Shown one piece after another: positions 36,228 through 46,552 of a stretch of DNA of 64,000 nt. The position numbers were made by a program, and so were the translations under genes. Positions within the stretch are counted from its first letter, which is position 1. The number at the start of each line of letters is the position of its first letter. The DNA is from Planctomycetota bacterium (GTDB taxonomy: Bacteria; Planctomycetota; UBA8742; UBA2392). The notes below the pieces were generated by a model, which saw only the letters and a list, made by a program, of their open reading frames with translations, was not told the origin of the DNA and did no database searches. The stretch is from positions 1-64,000 of the forward strand of contig JAGQRH010000002.1 in the NCBI GenBank assembly GCA_020425605.1. The letters are read 5' to 3'.

Positions 36228-37406
36228 CTAGACGGCAGGGTCCAGCAGCTTCTCATCGATCTTGCCGGCGCGGCGGTCCCACCATTCGCGGAGCGGCTTG
36301 GCAGCCCACCAGGAGAAGATGGCGACCATGTGGCCGGCGATGATGTCCGGGATGTAGTGGTAGCCGCCGTACAGCGTGGCGATGTAGACGGCGATCGCGA
36401 CCGGCAGGTAGACCCAGAATAGCGGCCGAACGCCCTTGTACGCCGCGATCAGGAACAGCGTGGTCCACGCCGTGTGCAGGCTGGGGAAGCAGTCGCGGTT
36501 GCGGTCCTTGATGTCATCCATGAAGCTCAGCGCACCCTGGCTTGCCTCCAGCCAGCGGCCTTCAAACACGTACTTGGGACCCACCACCGGCACCAGCACA
36601 TAGCCGATGTACGCCAGCGCGCCTGTGATGACGAGTGCCCCCATAAAACGGTTGAATTGCGTGCGACGCCCGAGAAACCAGAGGGCCATGGCGAGGGCCG
36701 GCGCGGCATACACGTAGCTGATATAGGCCGCCTCGTGGATGTCGAGTTGCGTAAGCCCGACAAGCCCGATCAATGACGTGATCCACTCCGCATGCATCCA
36801 CTTGTTGACGATCGCGCTCGACAGGTCGCCAAACAGTGCATACTCGAAATTCGCCATCGGCTGGTCGTACAGCGTGTCGCCCCGGATCGCAGGGATCAGC
36901 CGCTTGTTCATCTCATAGACGCCCATGCAGGCCAGAAACGGCACATACGCGCGCAGACCGCCGAGGCCCCACAGCGTCGTGGCTTTCAGGCGCGGGACAG
37001 CGCCGGAGGCCTCACCCCAGACGCCATGCATTAGCTTGCGCGCCTTGCCCTTGCCGGCCATGGGCAGCGTGGCCACCAGTAGCAGGAAGCCCGTGCCGAC
37101 GACACACCAGAGAATGAACATCCAGAAAGTGCCGTGGCCGTGGAAATTGTAGGTGAAGGCGCGTTCAAGTGACTTCGTGGACGGCGCGCCGGTCACCAGC
37201 AGGTAGGCCGTGACGAAAGTGGCCAGCAAGCCCAGAATGATCGCTTCTTCAAAGCGGAAGATGCGGAAGAACCAGCGGTACCATCGCGACTTGTTGCCCA
37301 CGTTGCGGGCACGAATCTCGGCTATTTCACGAAGTTCGCCCAGCTGCACACTTGGGTGTGCACCGGTCGGGACTTCCTGTACTGCAGTTGCCGCTTCGTC
37401 GGACAT
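36228..37406 (-). CDS. PAP2-superfamily membrane enzyme (inositolphosphotransferase-like)
   Basis: The 392-aa product has about eight spans. The phosphatase motifs are DCFPSLHTAW near residue 307 (motif C2 with its His) and GGYHYIPDIIAGH near 350 (motif C3). This arrangement, with a large N-terminal membrane part, resembles the Aur1/Ipt1-like branch that transfers phosphoalcohols onto lipids, as well as lipid phosphate phosphatases. It likely acts on phosphorylated lipid in the inner membrane. It lies 76 nt upstream of the sigma factor start on the same strand and may be co-transcribed with it. Confidence 0.82.
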   Translation of the reverse strand: MSDEAATAVQEVPTGAHPSVQLGELREIAEIRARNVGNKSRWYRWFFRIFRFEEAIILGLLATFVTAYLLVTGAPSTKSLERAFTYNFHGHGTFWMFILWCVVGTGFLLLVATLPMAGKGKARKLMHGVWGEASGAVPRLKATTLWGLGGLRAYVPFLACMGVYEMNKRLIPAIRGDTLYDQPMANFEYALFGDLSSAIVNKWMHAEWITSLIGLVGLTQLDIHEAAYISYVYAAPALAMALWFLGRRTQFNRFMGALVITGALAYIGYVLVPVVGPKYVFEGRWLEASQGALSFMDDIKDRNRDCFPSLHTAWTTLFLIAAYKGVRPLFWVYLPVAIAVYIATLYGGYHYIPDIIAGHMVAIFSWWAAKPLREWWDRRAGKIDEKLLDPAV

Positions 37407-37555
37407 AAGCCAAACAGTGTATCGACCAACCTGACAGCGGATTAGCCCATTCTTGTGGCAATCTTATCAATCTGATGCTCCATGCGGAGATGGAGTGTGG
37501 CGGAAACGCCGTGAGGCGGGTGCCAGAGATCAACGCGCAGAATGTACGGGACCAC

Positions 37556-37584
37556 TTGGGGGTGTCGCATTCATTCGCTATTAT
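37556..37584 (+). promoter_or_regulatory. possible sigma-70 promoter of the PilZ gene
   Basis: TTGGGG (37556-37561) and TATTAT (37579-37584) are separated by 17 bp, placing a start site near 37591, about 37 nt before the ATG. The -10 fits well and the -35 only in its first three bases. The rest of 37407-37555 shows nothing. Confidence 0.35.
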
Positions 37585-37627
37585 CCGCCAGTCGCTCAAC
37601 GCTGATGCTGCAACGGAAAGTCTCTTC

Positions 37628-38056
37628 ATGAGTGAGCAGCCGGTCAAACCGGGACGCATCCGGGAGATCAACCCGGACGATCTTGACTTCGACGTCAATG
37701 ACGCGTCGGGCAAGTTCGATTTCGACGCCGAGGAACGTCGCCGCTTTCAGCGTGCGATGCTCGAGGTGCCGATCGCCATCAAGCTGCTCGGCGATGCAGA
37801 CAAAGAGCTGTGCAAGGGAAAAGCGGTCCTGCGTGACCTGAGCCTCGACGGCGCCTACCTGACTTCCATCGAGATCGAGGAGACGTCAGAAGGCGTGAAA
37901 CCCGAAGAGATCGGCGAGTTCAAGCGCATCCAGTTCACCATCATGGACGGGCCATTCAAGGGCGTCGAAGCTGCCGCGCAGCCGGTACGGGTTGGCATGC
38001 AGCACGGCGGTGTTGGCGTGAAGCTCGAAGAAGGTTTCAGTTTCGAAGTGAAGTAG
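37628..38056 (+). CDS. PilZ-domain protein (c-di-GMP binding)
   Basis: The 142-aa product starts at an ATG with GGAAAG 7 nt upstream; the longer frame from 37475 would overlap the likely promoter. After an acidic N-terminal 35 residues, the PilZ domain has both binding motifs: RRRFQR near residue 38 (the RxxxR arm) and DLSLDGAYL near 72 (D/N-x-S-x-x-G). It ends in GMQHGGVGVKLE, the usual closing strand. It therefore should bind cyclic di-GMP. No motility or cellulose gene is nearby to show its target. It converges on the permease gene with 6 nt between stops. Confidence 0.82.
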   Translation: MSEQPVKPGRIREINPDDLDFDVNDASGKFDFDAEERRRFQRAMLEVPIAIKLLGDADKELCKGKAVLRDLSLDGAYLTSIEIEETSEGVKPEEIGEFKRIQFTIMDGPFKGVEAAAQPVRVGMQHGGVGVKLEEGFSFEVK

Positions 38057-38062
38057 CTTCCG

Positions 38063-39592
38063 CTACTCGTGCCGCAACGCGTCGATCGGCTCCATCATGC
38101 TGGCCCGGATCGCCGGGTAGATCGATGCCAGGAACCCGATTCCGAATGCCAGTCCCACGGCCTGCAGGGAACGCGCAACGTTCAGCGTGCCACTGAGCGC
38201 ATCCATGCTCAGCCATTGGCGGGCGGCCTGTACCTCTGCAAAGCCGAAGGCGACGCCGACCAATCCACCGATCAGCGACAGAAACAGGCCCTCAACCATA
38301 ACGCTCGTCAGGACGCGGCTGCGGCTCCAGCCGACGGCCAGCAGCAGGCCGATCTCGCGCGTCCGCTCGTACACGGCCAGCGTCATTGTGTTCAGGATGC
38401 CAACCGCGCCGGCCAGCGCGGCGATCAGGCTGATCACCAGGCCGAACTTGTTGAAGAAGTCGACTTCCTTGTGACGCTGGAGGATATCCGCACTCTTCAC
38501 CGCGCGAAGCTCGCGCATCTGGGTATTCACGTGTTCGCGGACTTTCGCGATGTTGGTCTCGACCTGCTCATCGGTCAGTCCGTCGCGCTTCATCACGACG
38601 ATCAGCATCGTGCATGACTCCGGCCGCTCGACTTCCTTGTCGACCATCTTGCGGCCTTCTTTCACCTTGATGGTCTCGGTGCGCGCGTGTTTGCCTTTCA
38701 GGACTTCCGCAACCTTCAGGTGGAACCAGACTGCACTGTCCTGGATCATGATGCCGGTGCGGCAAACCCCGCGTGTCATCAGCTGGAGTTTCATTTTCCA
38801 GGCATAGACCGGGTCTTTGGCGTCGTAATCGATGTCGTAGGTGTCCTTAAGCCACTTGGTGTACTGCACATCGTCCATGCGCATGCCGGTCAGCGGGTGG
38901 ACAGGACGCCGCGGCGGTGCCTTGCGCCCGGTGCGGGCCTCATAGGCCTCGGTACTCTCTTCTTCGATGGCGTCGGGGTGAATGCCGAGCTCAGTGGTCA
39001 GCCGGATCAGTGCCCACCACTGCTTGCCCTGCTCAGACATGGTGTCCCAGTTGTCGGGACGGCCGAAAACTTCCTCGAAGCCCTCGCTGGTGACGACGTC
39101 CATCAGGTTCAGCGGCTGGCCAACCTTCGGCACTTTGTCGCCCATCTTTGCGGTGAGGATCTTGTAGGCGTTTTCCCCAAATACGACGCCGTAGGGGTCG
39201 TCGTCGCTGATCGGCTCGCCCTCGACCATCTCCATATGCTCGACGACCGGATTGTTCTCGGTGACGCCGTAGTAGAGGATTGCCGGGCGGTCGTCGAAGT
39301 CGTTCTCGGTTCGCAGAAACGCGGCGATCATCGGCGTCACCAGCTCAACGCCTTCAAGGTGCTGGATTTCGTCCATGTGATAGAGCGGGACGTCGCTTTC
39401 AAGTTCCTCGGCCGTGGCCTGACTGACGACGAGATCGCCACGCTGGGTTTCAAACGCCTGGGTAATCTGGCCGACGAGGTCGTCGCTGATCGTGAACAAC
39501 GCAACCATGATGCTGACGCCGATGCCCACACCCAACACGCTGAAGAGTGTGCGAAGTTTCCGGCGGAACAGGTTTTTCAGGATGAACTTCAT
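38063..39592 (-). CDS. FtsX/MacB-type ABC transporter permease
   Basis: The 509-aa product has one N-terminal span (TLFSVLGVGIGVSIMVALF), a periplasmic domain of about 330 residues, and three C-terminal spans. The last part includes GAVGILNTMTLAVYERTREIGLLLAVGWSR, the FtsX-like core motif (shown in part). Such permeases work as dimers with a separate ATPase to move lipoproteins, or to transmit force across the envelope. No ATPase gene is in the window, so a partner must lie elsewhere. The periplasmic domain is larger than in most LolC/E proteins. A related envelope transporter rather than Lol is possible. Confidence 0.82.
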   Translation of the reverse strand: MKFILKNLFRRKLRTLFSVLGVGIGVSIMVALFTISDDLVGQITQAFETQRGDLVVSQATAEELESDVPLYHMDEIQHLEGVELVTPMIAAFLRTENDFDDRPAILYYGVTENNPVVEHMEMVEGEPISDDDPYGVVFGENAYKILTAKMGDKVPKVGQPLNLMDVVTSEGFEEVFGRPDNWDTMSEQGKQWWALIRLTTELGIHPDAIEEESTEAYEARTGRKAPPRRPVHPLTGMRMDDVQYTKWLKDTYDIDYDAKDPVYAWKMKLQLMTRGVCRTGIMIQDSAVWFHLKVAEVLKGKHARTETIKVKEGRKMVDKEVERPESCTMLIVVMKRDGLTDEQVETNIAKVREHVNTQMRELRAVKSADILQRHKEVDFFNKFGLVISLIAALAGAVGILNTMTLAVYERTREIGLLLAVGWSRSRVLTSVMVEGLFLSLIGGLVGVAFGFAEVQAARQWLSMDALSGTLNVARSLQAVGLAFGIGFLASIYPAIRASMMEPIDALRHE

Positions 39593-39602
39593 TCTGCCAC
39601 AG

Positions 39603-40804
<1,202 letters not shown>

Positions 40805-40805
40805 C

Positions 40806-41504
40806 ATGCAACCAATCGCCATCATTCGCAATGCGCTCATTTTCCTGGGGATCATCGTTGGCGGCGCGCTCGCCATCGGGCAGGCCGTGTCCGGCGGAGA
40901 CGACGAAGGTGGGGGAGACGGCCAGACCGCGGTCGCGGCGTCACCGATCTTGCTCAACACCGCCAAGCCTGCGGAGATGGCCCGCACGCCACTGGCCAAG
41001 CCGCTATCGCTGGAAAGTGCGTTCGGACGCTCCGAGCTGACCGGCTTGCCGACCAATCACGTGCCAAGCAATCCGCTGGAGGAGCTGGATTTTGACCGTC
41101 GCTGGGATGTCAGTCTCGCCATGCGCCCGCCCAAGCCGCCGGCAGATTTACCGCCGGAGCGCGCGAAGGACGAAGTGGTCGAGCCTGAAACGGACGACAC
41201 CTCGCTGCAGTCCGATGTCGAACTGGCGGACCTGCCGAATGAAGCCAGGCAACGTGCGGAGGCGGCGTTGATCAGCCTGCGGGATGGCTCAAAGTTGCTG
41301 AAAGAGGGCATGAACGAGTTTCGCCGCCCCGGCGAGGCAGGTCAGGAGGGTCGTCGCAAGGTTCGCGAGTCGGCCGACCTGCTGCGCGACGCGCGCGACA
41401 AGCTTGAGTCTGCGCTCAAGCTGGCGCCGCAGCATCCCGAGCTGCTGCGGCTTATGCAAGAAGTGAAAGCCAACCTGTACATCTGCCTGAAGCACGGGAT
41501 GTAA
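40806..41504 (+). CDS. hypothetical single-span protein, 232 aa
   Basis: I recognise no family. The N-terminus (IAIIRNALIFLGIIVGGALAIG) is a signal anchor, followed by an acidic, Gly-rich stretch, a Pro-rich middle with repeated Pro-Pro and Leu-Pro motifs (about residues 60-130), and a C-terminal pair of charged helices (about 140-232, including ESADLLRDARDKLESALKLA and PQHPELLRLMQEVK). The last part looks like a tetratricopeptide-type helical hairpin. The ATG lies 1 nt after the tgt stop, so it is probably translated from the tgt transcript. It may act in the periplasm. Confidence 0.6.
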   Translation: MQPIAIIRNALIFLGIIVGGALAIGQAVSGGDDEGGGDGQTAVAASPILLNTAKPAEMARTPLAKPLSLESAFGRSELTGLPTNHVPSNPLEELDFDRRWDVSLAMRPPKPPADLPPERAKDEVVEPETDDTSLQSDVELADLPNEARQRAEAALISLRDGSKLLKEGMNEFRRPGEAGQEGRRKVRESADLLRDARDKLESALKLAPQHPELLRLMQEVKANLYICLKHGM

Positions 41505-41574
41505 TCAGTTGATGATTGGCAGCCAGCAGCTGTGACGGCGAGGGCACTTGCTCGACGCCAGTTGACGAGCAGTC

Positions 41575-42255
41575 CTAGAAGTCGAACCTGATCGTGTCTT
41601 TCGTTGGCGCACCTTCGAGCTTGCTTCGCCATTTGAGCCACGCAGAGAGTGCCAGCATCGCGGCCGGGATCAGTACCAGGTCTTCCCAAAGATCCCACCA
41701 CCAGATCGAAAACACCGAAGAAAGTGCAACCAGCACGGGCGGAATCAGCAGCCAGAGCCGCGGCGCCGGGCGCGCAGAAATGGCAACGCCCATCGTGAGC
41801 AGCGCGACCGAGCCCGGCATGAGGCCATAGGTCGTCACGAGCGGATACTCTCGCGAAAGTGCCCAGCTGATGCCGGGATAGCCGATCACGGCGATCGCTG
41901 TGATAAGGATTGAAACCAGCGACGGGTTGTCGCGCCGCCAGCGGAAATGCGGCGGAAAGCTGTGAGATGCTGCGACAGCGTAGTACAGGCCGGCGCCAAG
42001 GAACGCTGCGCCGCCGAGGTAGCCCAGCCAGTGCAGGTTCGCCATGATGTTGAAGAAGAACAGCACGCCGACCATCGCCCACTCCGCCCCCAGCAGCAGC
42101 AGTGTACCGCGACTGGTATCCTGCTTCGTGCCGCGCAGCAGCAGTGCAAAGATCAGCAGCGTCGGGATGTAAATCAGGATTTGCAGCGGCTCGATGTACT
42201 GGTTATAGCGAGCAGCCAGGTCGAACAGTTCGTGTTGTGTAAACGGTGCAGTCAT
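41575..42255 (-). CDS. DUF6064-like multi-span membrane protein
   Basis: The 226-aa product has about seven spans and begins with PFTQHELFDLAARYNQYIEP, which is like the N-terminus of DUF6064 proteins (named from memory of the family pattern). It contains TGISWALSREYP-like and TTYGLMPGSVALLT segments typical of small membrane enzymes of unknown role. The ATG at 42255 shares the CATG palindrome with the ATG of the divergent methyltransferase gene, so the two genes have no intergenic space. No substrate can be inferred. Confidence 0.65.
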   Translation of the reverse strand: MTAPFTQHELFDLAARYNQYIEPLQILIYIPTLLIFALLLRGTKQDTSRGTLLLLGAEWAMVGVLFFFNIMANLHWLGYLGGAAFLGAGLYYAVAASHSFPPHFRWRRDNPSLVSILITAIAVIGYPGISWALSREYPLVTTYGLMPGSVALLTMGVAISARPAPRLWLLIPPVLVALSSVFSIWWWDLWEDLVLIPAAMLALSAWLKWRSKLEGAPTKDTIRFDF

Positions 42256-42895
42256 GCCCAATGGTGCTCCACCCAACTCTCCCGAGGATGGATCTGACCA
42301 AGAGGTTAGCAAATCCACCTACTGGAACACCATTTATGAAGAGCAAGAGAGCCCGGGCTGGAATCTCGGCCATCCCGCCCCTGCGCTTCAGCACTGGGTA
42401 GATACCTCCGGCGCACCCACGGGCCGTGTATGCGTTCCGGGCTGTGGCTACGGCCACGACGTCCGCATTCTGGCGGCGGCAGGCTTTGCCTCCGTGGGCG
42501 TGGACTTCGCACCTCTGGCGGTTCAGCGAGCCATGGAGCAGTCCAGGGGAGCACCGGGCACATTCGAGTTTCGGCAAGCTGACATCTTCGAGTTGCCGCG
42601 CACGGAAGCAGGCAAGTTCGACTACTTTTACGAGTACACATGCTTCGTCGCGATCGAGCCTGCCCGTCGTGCGGAGTACGTGCAGCTTGCACTGAAACTG
42701 CTTCGCCCGGGAGGCATGCTGATCGGCTGCTTTTACAACCACGGGCGCGAGGGCGGTCCGCCCTTTGACGTCACCCGCGAACAGGTGATGGCGCTCTACG
42801 AGCCGCACTTCGAGATTCGCAGGCTGGAAGTCACGCCGCACAGCATCGAGCGGCGAGCGGGCCACGAGCTCTGGGCGGAGTTTGTAAGGCCCTAG
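42254..42895 (+). CDS. TPMT-family SAM-dependent methyltransferase
   Basis: The 213-aa product follows the thiopurine methyltransferase family: YWNTIYEEQESPGWNLG at the N-terminus, VCVPGCGYGHDVRILAAAG as motif I near residue 57, VGVDFAPLAV, DIFELP, then FDYFYEYTCFVAI and LRPGGMLIGCFY. Family members methylate thiols, halides or selenium compounds. The start at 42254 is the only one that keeps the N-terminal motif intact, even though no ribosome-binding site is visible. Its stop shares CTAG with the stop of rarA. Confidence 0.85.
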   Translation: MPNGAPPNSPEDGSDQEVSKSTYWNTIYEEQESPGWNLGHPAPALQHWVDTSGAPTGRVCVPGCGYGHDVRILAAAGFASVGVDFAPLAVQRAMEQSRGAPGTFEFRQADIFELPRTEAGKFDYFYEYTCFVAIEPARRAEYVQLALKLLRPGGMLIGCFYNHGREGGPPFDVTREQVMALYEPHFEIRRLEVTPHSIERRAGHELWAEFVRP

Positions 42896-44244
42896 CCGTC
42901 GGCGGTCTGCCGTGCCTCGCGAATCATCTGCTCAAGTTCCTCAAGGCGTTTCTTGAGGCGTGCTTCAAACCCCTGCTCACCGGGATCATAGATGCGCTCG
43001 CCCTCGAGCTGCTTGGGCAGCATGCCTTCAGGGTAGAAGCCGCCTTCGTAATTGTGGGCGTAGTGGTAGTCCTTGCCCATGCCCATTTCTTTCATCAGCT
43101 TCGTGGGTGCGTTTCGGATGTTCATCGGCACCGGCAATTCGCCCGTGTCACGGATAAGCTGCTTTGTGGCCATGCGCGCCCGGGCCGCGGCATTGGATTT
43201 GGGTGCGAGAGCCATGTAAGCGGCGAGCTGGCAGATCGTGTATTCGCACTCCGGCAGTCCGATGAAATTCACGACATGGATGGCACTCGCCGCAAGGTTC
43301 AACGCGCCGGGGTCGGCGTTGCCGATGTCTTCGCTGGCGAGAATGGCCAGGCGCCGCACCACGAACTTCGGGTCCTCGCCGCCGGCCAGCATGCGCATCG
43401 CGTAGTAGATCGCTGCGTGGGGATCGCTGCCGCGGACGCTCTTGATCATGGCGCTGGCGAGATCGTAGTGCTCGTCACCTGCGCGGTCATAGCGCAGCAT
43501 GCGCTCGCCGACGGCGCGCTCAAGTGTTTCGCGCGTCAACATCCTGCTCTTCGGAGCCTCGGGTGCAAGCAGGTCAGAGCAGGCCTCCAGCGCCGACAAC
43601 AAGCGTCGTGCGTCTCCGCCGGAGTAGCGTACCAGCGCGGCTCGTCCCTGTTCGTCGGCGGTGATGCCCTTGACCTGTACGCCTTCCTTCAATGCTCTGT
43701 CGATCAGCGTATTGAGGGACGTTTCGTCCAGCGGCTTCAGCACGTGCACGCGACAGCGTGAGAGAAGGGCAGCGTTTACCTCGAAGCTCGGGTTTTCGGT
43801 GGTTGCACCGATCAGAGTGATCAGCCCGTCCTCAGCTGCATGCAGCAGGCTGTCCTGCTGCGCCTTGTTGAACCGATGAATCTCGTCAATGAAGACGAGT
43901 GTCGGACGGCCGTCTGCGCCCAGACGCAGGCGCGCGCGATCAAGCAACTCCCGCACATCTTTTACGCCGCTGCTGGTGGCGGAGAGGGTCTCGAATTCCA
44001 TGCCACTGTGCTCGGCGACAAGGCGGGCGAGCGTTGTCTTGCCAGTGCCGGGCGGCCCCCACAGGATCATGTTGCGGACTTTGGCGCCGTCCACCCCATC
44101 TAACACGGCTCTCAAGGCACCATCCTCTCCGACAAGATCCGATTGCCCGAGGAAGTCCGCCGGCTGGTGCGGGCGCATGCGCTCCGCCAGCGGCGCTTGT
44201 TTCGCCGCTAACTCCTTCGCACGTTTGCCGAACATGTCTGCCAT
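42892..44244 (-). CDS. rarA: replication-associated recombination protein A (RarA/MgsA)
   Basis: RarA is a AAA+ ATPase that acts at stalled forks, related to clamp-loader subunits. The 450-aa product has Walker [12 protein letters not shown] near residue 57, Walker [12 protein letters not shown], sensor 1 [10 protein letters not shown] with the arginine finger in LLSRCRV, and the C-terminal tetramerisation part with [17 protein letters not shown] and [11 protein letters not shown] start at ATG 44244 because the family begins with this Phe-Gly segment; the longer frame adds a His/Leu-rich stretch. It is convergent with the TPMT-like gene. Confidence 0.93.
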   Translation of the reverse strand: MADMFGKRAKELAAKQAPLAERMRPHQPADFLGQSDLVGEDGALRAVLDGVDGAKVRNMILWGPPGTGKTTLARLVAEHSGMEFETLSATSSGVKDVRELLDRARLRLGADGRPTLVFIDEIHRFNKAQQDSLLHAAEDGLITLIGATTENPSFEVNAALLSRCRVHVLKPLDETSLNTLIDRALKEGVQVKGITADEQGRAALVRYSGGDARRLLSALEACSDLLAPEAPKSRMLTRETLERAVGERMLRYDRAGDEHYDLASAMIKSVRGSDPHAAIYYAMRMLAGGEDPKFVVRRLAILASEDIGNADPGALNLAASAIHVVNFIGLPECEYTICQLAAYMALAPKSNAAARARMATKQLIRDTGELPVPMNIRNAPTKLMKEMGMGKDYHYAHNYEGGFYPEGMLPKQLEGERIYDPGEQGFEARLKKRLEELEQMIREARQTADG

Positions 44245-44341
44245 GGCGGCATGGTAACGCATCACGCGACCAAAAAGCAGAAGCCAGAACAGGTGAAGGT
44301 GTTTGTGGCGCCCCGCAACTTGAAGCGATTGGCGCAAAATG

Positions 44342-44371
44342 AGAACGGGCGCCCCGAAGGGCGCCCGTTCT
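44342..44371 (-). terminator. gene-end hairpin of the first cold-shock gene
   Basis: AGAACGGGCGCCC (44342-44354) and GGGCGCCCGTTCT (44359-44371) form a perfect 13-bp stem. On the minus strand the loop is TTCG closed by C-G, the very stable UUCG tetraloop. It lies 15 nt beyond the cold-shock stop and can also serve the 3' edge of the upstream region of rarA. Confidence 0.75.
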
Positions 44372-44386
44372 TGTAAGTGGTCTCGT

Positions 44387-44590
44387 TTAGAGTGCCGTTA
44401 CGTTTTCGGCTGCGGGTCCCTTTCGTCCCTGGCCCACGTCGAACTGGACCTTCTGGCCTTCCTTGAGAGACTTGAAGCCCTCGTTCTGGATGGCGCTGTA
44501 ATGGACAAAGAGATCAGCGCCGCCGTCGTCCGGCGTGATGAATCCAAAACCCTTGTCGTCGTTGAACCACTTAACTGTACCTGTAGGCAT
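44387..44590 (-). CDS. cold-shock domain protein, copy 1
   Basis: The 67-aa product is a single OB-fold cold-shock protein with RNP1 [10 protein letters not shown] and RNP2 LFVHYSAI, binding single-stranded RNA/DNA as an RNA chaperone. It ends in [13 protein letters not shown], the usual C-terminus. CTAGGAGC lies upstream of the ATG at about 10 nt, giving a fair ribosome-binding site. A leader of more than 100 nt may carry cold-responsive structure, but I see no conserved cold box. The copy at 44846 is closely related (about 85% identity by eye). Confidence 0.92.
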   Translation of the reverse strand: MPTGTVKWFNDDKGFGFITPDDGGADLFVHYSAIQNEGFKSLKEGQKVQFDVGQGRKGPAAENVTAL

Positions 44591-44797
44591 ACTGACTTGC
44601 TCCTAGCAATGCTGCGCAACGCAGCCACTTGTCCGCCGTCCGTCCAGATCCAGTTCGTGACGTGACGTCGGCCTGTTAGACTTGACACATAGGATAGATA
44701 TCCACATTCCCCTGTCGCTAGTCGAAACGATTCCGTTTTGCGGAATTATTGGCGAATGCACCGCACGCATTTCTTCACGAATACGGTCCAAAATGCG

Positions 44798-44823
44798 CCG
44801 GGCGACCCTTTCGGATCGCCCGG
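44798..44823 (-). terminator. gene-end hairpin of the second cold-shock gene
   Basis: CCGGGCGA (44798-44805) pairs with TCGCCCGG (44816-44823), with two further pairs possible inside. It lies 22 nt beyond the stop of the cold-shock gene at 44846, and on the minus strand a TTTT run follows a few bases later. Confidence 0.6.
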
Positions 44824-44845
44824 GTGAGTGTTGGTTCGGTTGTGC

Positions 44846-45049
44846 CTAGACGGGGCGGATGTTCTCGGCCGCCGGGCCCTTGCGACCCTGACCGACTTCG
44901 TACTCCACCTTCTGGCCTTCCTTGAGGGACTTGAAGCCCTCGTTCTGGATGGCGCTGTAATGGGCGAAGAGGTCTGCGCCTCCGTCGTCCGGGGTGATGA
45001 ACCCGTAGCCCTTGTCATCGTTGAACCACTTCACGGTACCTGTCGACAT
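44846..45049 (-). CDS. cold-shock domain protein, copy 2
   Basis: The 67-aa product has the same fold and motifs as the copy at 44387 (RNP1 [13 protein letters not shown]2 LFAHYSAI). It differs mainly in RNP positions and at the C-terminus (AENIRPV). AGGAG lies upstream of the ATG. The two genes have separate leaders and separate gene-end hairpins, so they are probably transcribed independently and regulated differently. The 180 nt upstream (45050-45229) contain no gene; no clear promoter could be chosen there. Confidence 0.92.
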   Translation of the reverse strand: MSTGTVKWFNDDKGYGFITPDDGGADLFAHYSAIQNEGFKSLKEGQKVEYEVGQGRKGPAAENIRPV

Positions 45050-45229
45050 TCCTACTAACTCCTGTATTGAGCCGCTTGTGCGGACTCACTTCATGTTTGT
45101 ACCCGCCCTACACAGTGCTGGGCGCGGCACAAACAGTTCACTGCTGACAAGCATAGTCTGCCGTCATCGCTTGCGGATAGGGGCCGTCAGCGAATTAACG
45201 CGAATTTATTCACAATCCCGGGTCTGGAA

Positions 45230-46483
45230 TCAGTCTGCGTAGTAGTCGTGAATGTAGACGTGCGATCCCTGGCTTGAAGCAGCGAACACCACGGGCGGAT
45301 CTTCGGGCTGATTTGTCTCCGTACTCAGCAGGATGAAGCCGGGCGTATCCTTGCCGAAGGTGACGATCCAGTACTTGTTGTCGAGCGTAAGGGCCACACC
45401 GCGCGGTTGCTCGATTTCGAGCTTGTCGACGTACTTCTGTGTTTCGTAATTCCAGAACGTCACGATGCCGTTTGGCCGGCCGTAGGGGTTCGTGGCCGCC
45501 ACGATCTTCTTGTCGTGAAGCATGCAGAGGCTCAGCGTTTCACCCTTCATCGCCCCGGTAACTTCGGCGGGCGTAACCATTGTTTTGAACTTGGCGTTTT
45601 TGGGGCGGATGCTGAGGCCCCCGAGTGCTTCGCGCGTGTCAAGGCCCTCGCGCATTGCATGACCGACAGCCAGGTCGCCGTGGTCAGAGATGATGAGGTG
45701 ACCGGCGTTGATGGCGGCGTTGTCGAACTCGATCTTTTCGATCAGTTTGCCGTCCGCAACATTCACATAACTGACGTTGGGAGCCGCGCCCCCTTTGATG
45801 TTTCCACCACCGTTGGTGATTGCGACCGTCTTGCCGTCGTCGATGAACTGGCAGTCATGCGGCCATTCGCCGTGCGTCGGGAAGTCACCGATCACCTTGA
45901 AGTCTGTGGCATCGCGCAGGACCATCGTGCCTTCGTACGTCTCTTCATCGTACTGGGTCGCGTAGATGACCTTGTGGTCCGTGCTGTAGGCACCGTGGCC
46001 GTAGAACGCTCGGCCGTCACCGGGCTCAATGCGGTTGATGACCTTGTTTTCTTTCAGGTCAATCTCCGCGCCGCCCCGCCCCTTCTTCTCGAACACAAGC
46101 ACTTTGTGCGGAGCCGTCGGGTTCTTGATCACGCCGTGAGGCAGGAAGCCGATGTCCGTAATCAGCTTCTGCGCGATCAGCGGGATCTTTTCCGCGCGGT
46201 TCTTGAGTGTCTGGTCGATGCTGAGTTGCGTAAACACGAAACGTTCTTCATTGGTTTCGGTGTTTACGAGACGACCGCCGCACAGGAGCGCGCCGTACAC
46301 GAGCTTGCCCTCGGACTTCTGCGGTTCATCCTTCTTGGGGTCGTCCGCTTTCGGCTCGGCATAGACACGATTCGCAGCTTCGTTACTGCCGCAGGCGGCG
46401 ATCACCAAACCCCCGGCAACCAGCGCACCGGACTGCAAGAAACGGCGACGTGCGCGGCTGTGGCCGCGATTTTGTGGCTTCAT
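45230..46483 (-). CDS. Tat-exported lipoprotein with DUF1513-like propeller domain
   Basis: The 417-aa product has an RARRRFLQSG twin-arginine motif followed by a hydrophobic core and a lipobox ending at VIAAC, so it is probably a Tat-exported lipoprotein. An Asp/Lys/Glu-rich linker precedes the main domain (about residues 60-417). The pattern FYGHGAYSTDHKVIYATQYD, then DFPTHGEWPHDCQFIDDGKT and VAITNGGG, matches DUF1513 proteins, a seven-bladed-propeller-like family often found in iron-uptake loci. No iron gene is adjacent here. The strand-rich repeats end with YWIVTFG. It is divergent from the gene at 46553, with 69 nt between. Confidence 0.8.
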   Translation of the reverse strand: MKPQNRGHSRARRRFLQSGALVAGGLVIAACGSNEAANRVYAEPKADDPKKDEPQKSEGKLVYGALLCGGRLVNTETNEERFVFTQLSIDQTLKNRAEKIPLIAQKLITDIGFLPHGVIKNPTAPHKVLVFEKKGRGGAEIDLKENKVINRIEPGDGRAFYGHGAYSTDHKVIYATQYDEETYEGTMVLRDATDFKVIGDFPTHGEWPHDCQFIDDGKTVAITNGGGNIKGGAAPNVSYVNVADGKLIEKIEFDNAAINAGHLIISDHGDLAVGHAMREGLDTREALGGLSIRPKNAKFKTMVTPAEVTGAMKGETLSLCMLHDKKIVAATNPYGRPNGIVTFWNYETQKYVDKLEIEQPRGVALTLDNKYWIVTFGKDTPGFILLSTETNQPEDPPVVFAASSQGSHVYIHDYYAD

Positions 46484-46552
46484 GGCTTGTCCTCCGTGCT
46501 CCTCTGGCTTGATGTTAGCTTGAGACAGTGTAGTTGTTTAGGCGGAGATCCC

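Noticed and set aside
44730..44746. ATTCCG-TTTTG-CGGAAT inverted repeat upstream of a cold-shock gene
   Set aside because: The stem is only 6 bp and I could place no promoter beside it; too weak to call an operator.
45407..46552. Long in-frame extension upstream of the 46553 gene
   Set aside because: It runs antisense to the Tat lipoprotein gene; a ribosome-binding site at 46544-46547 fixes the real start.
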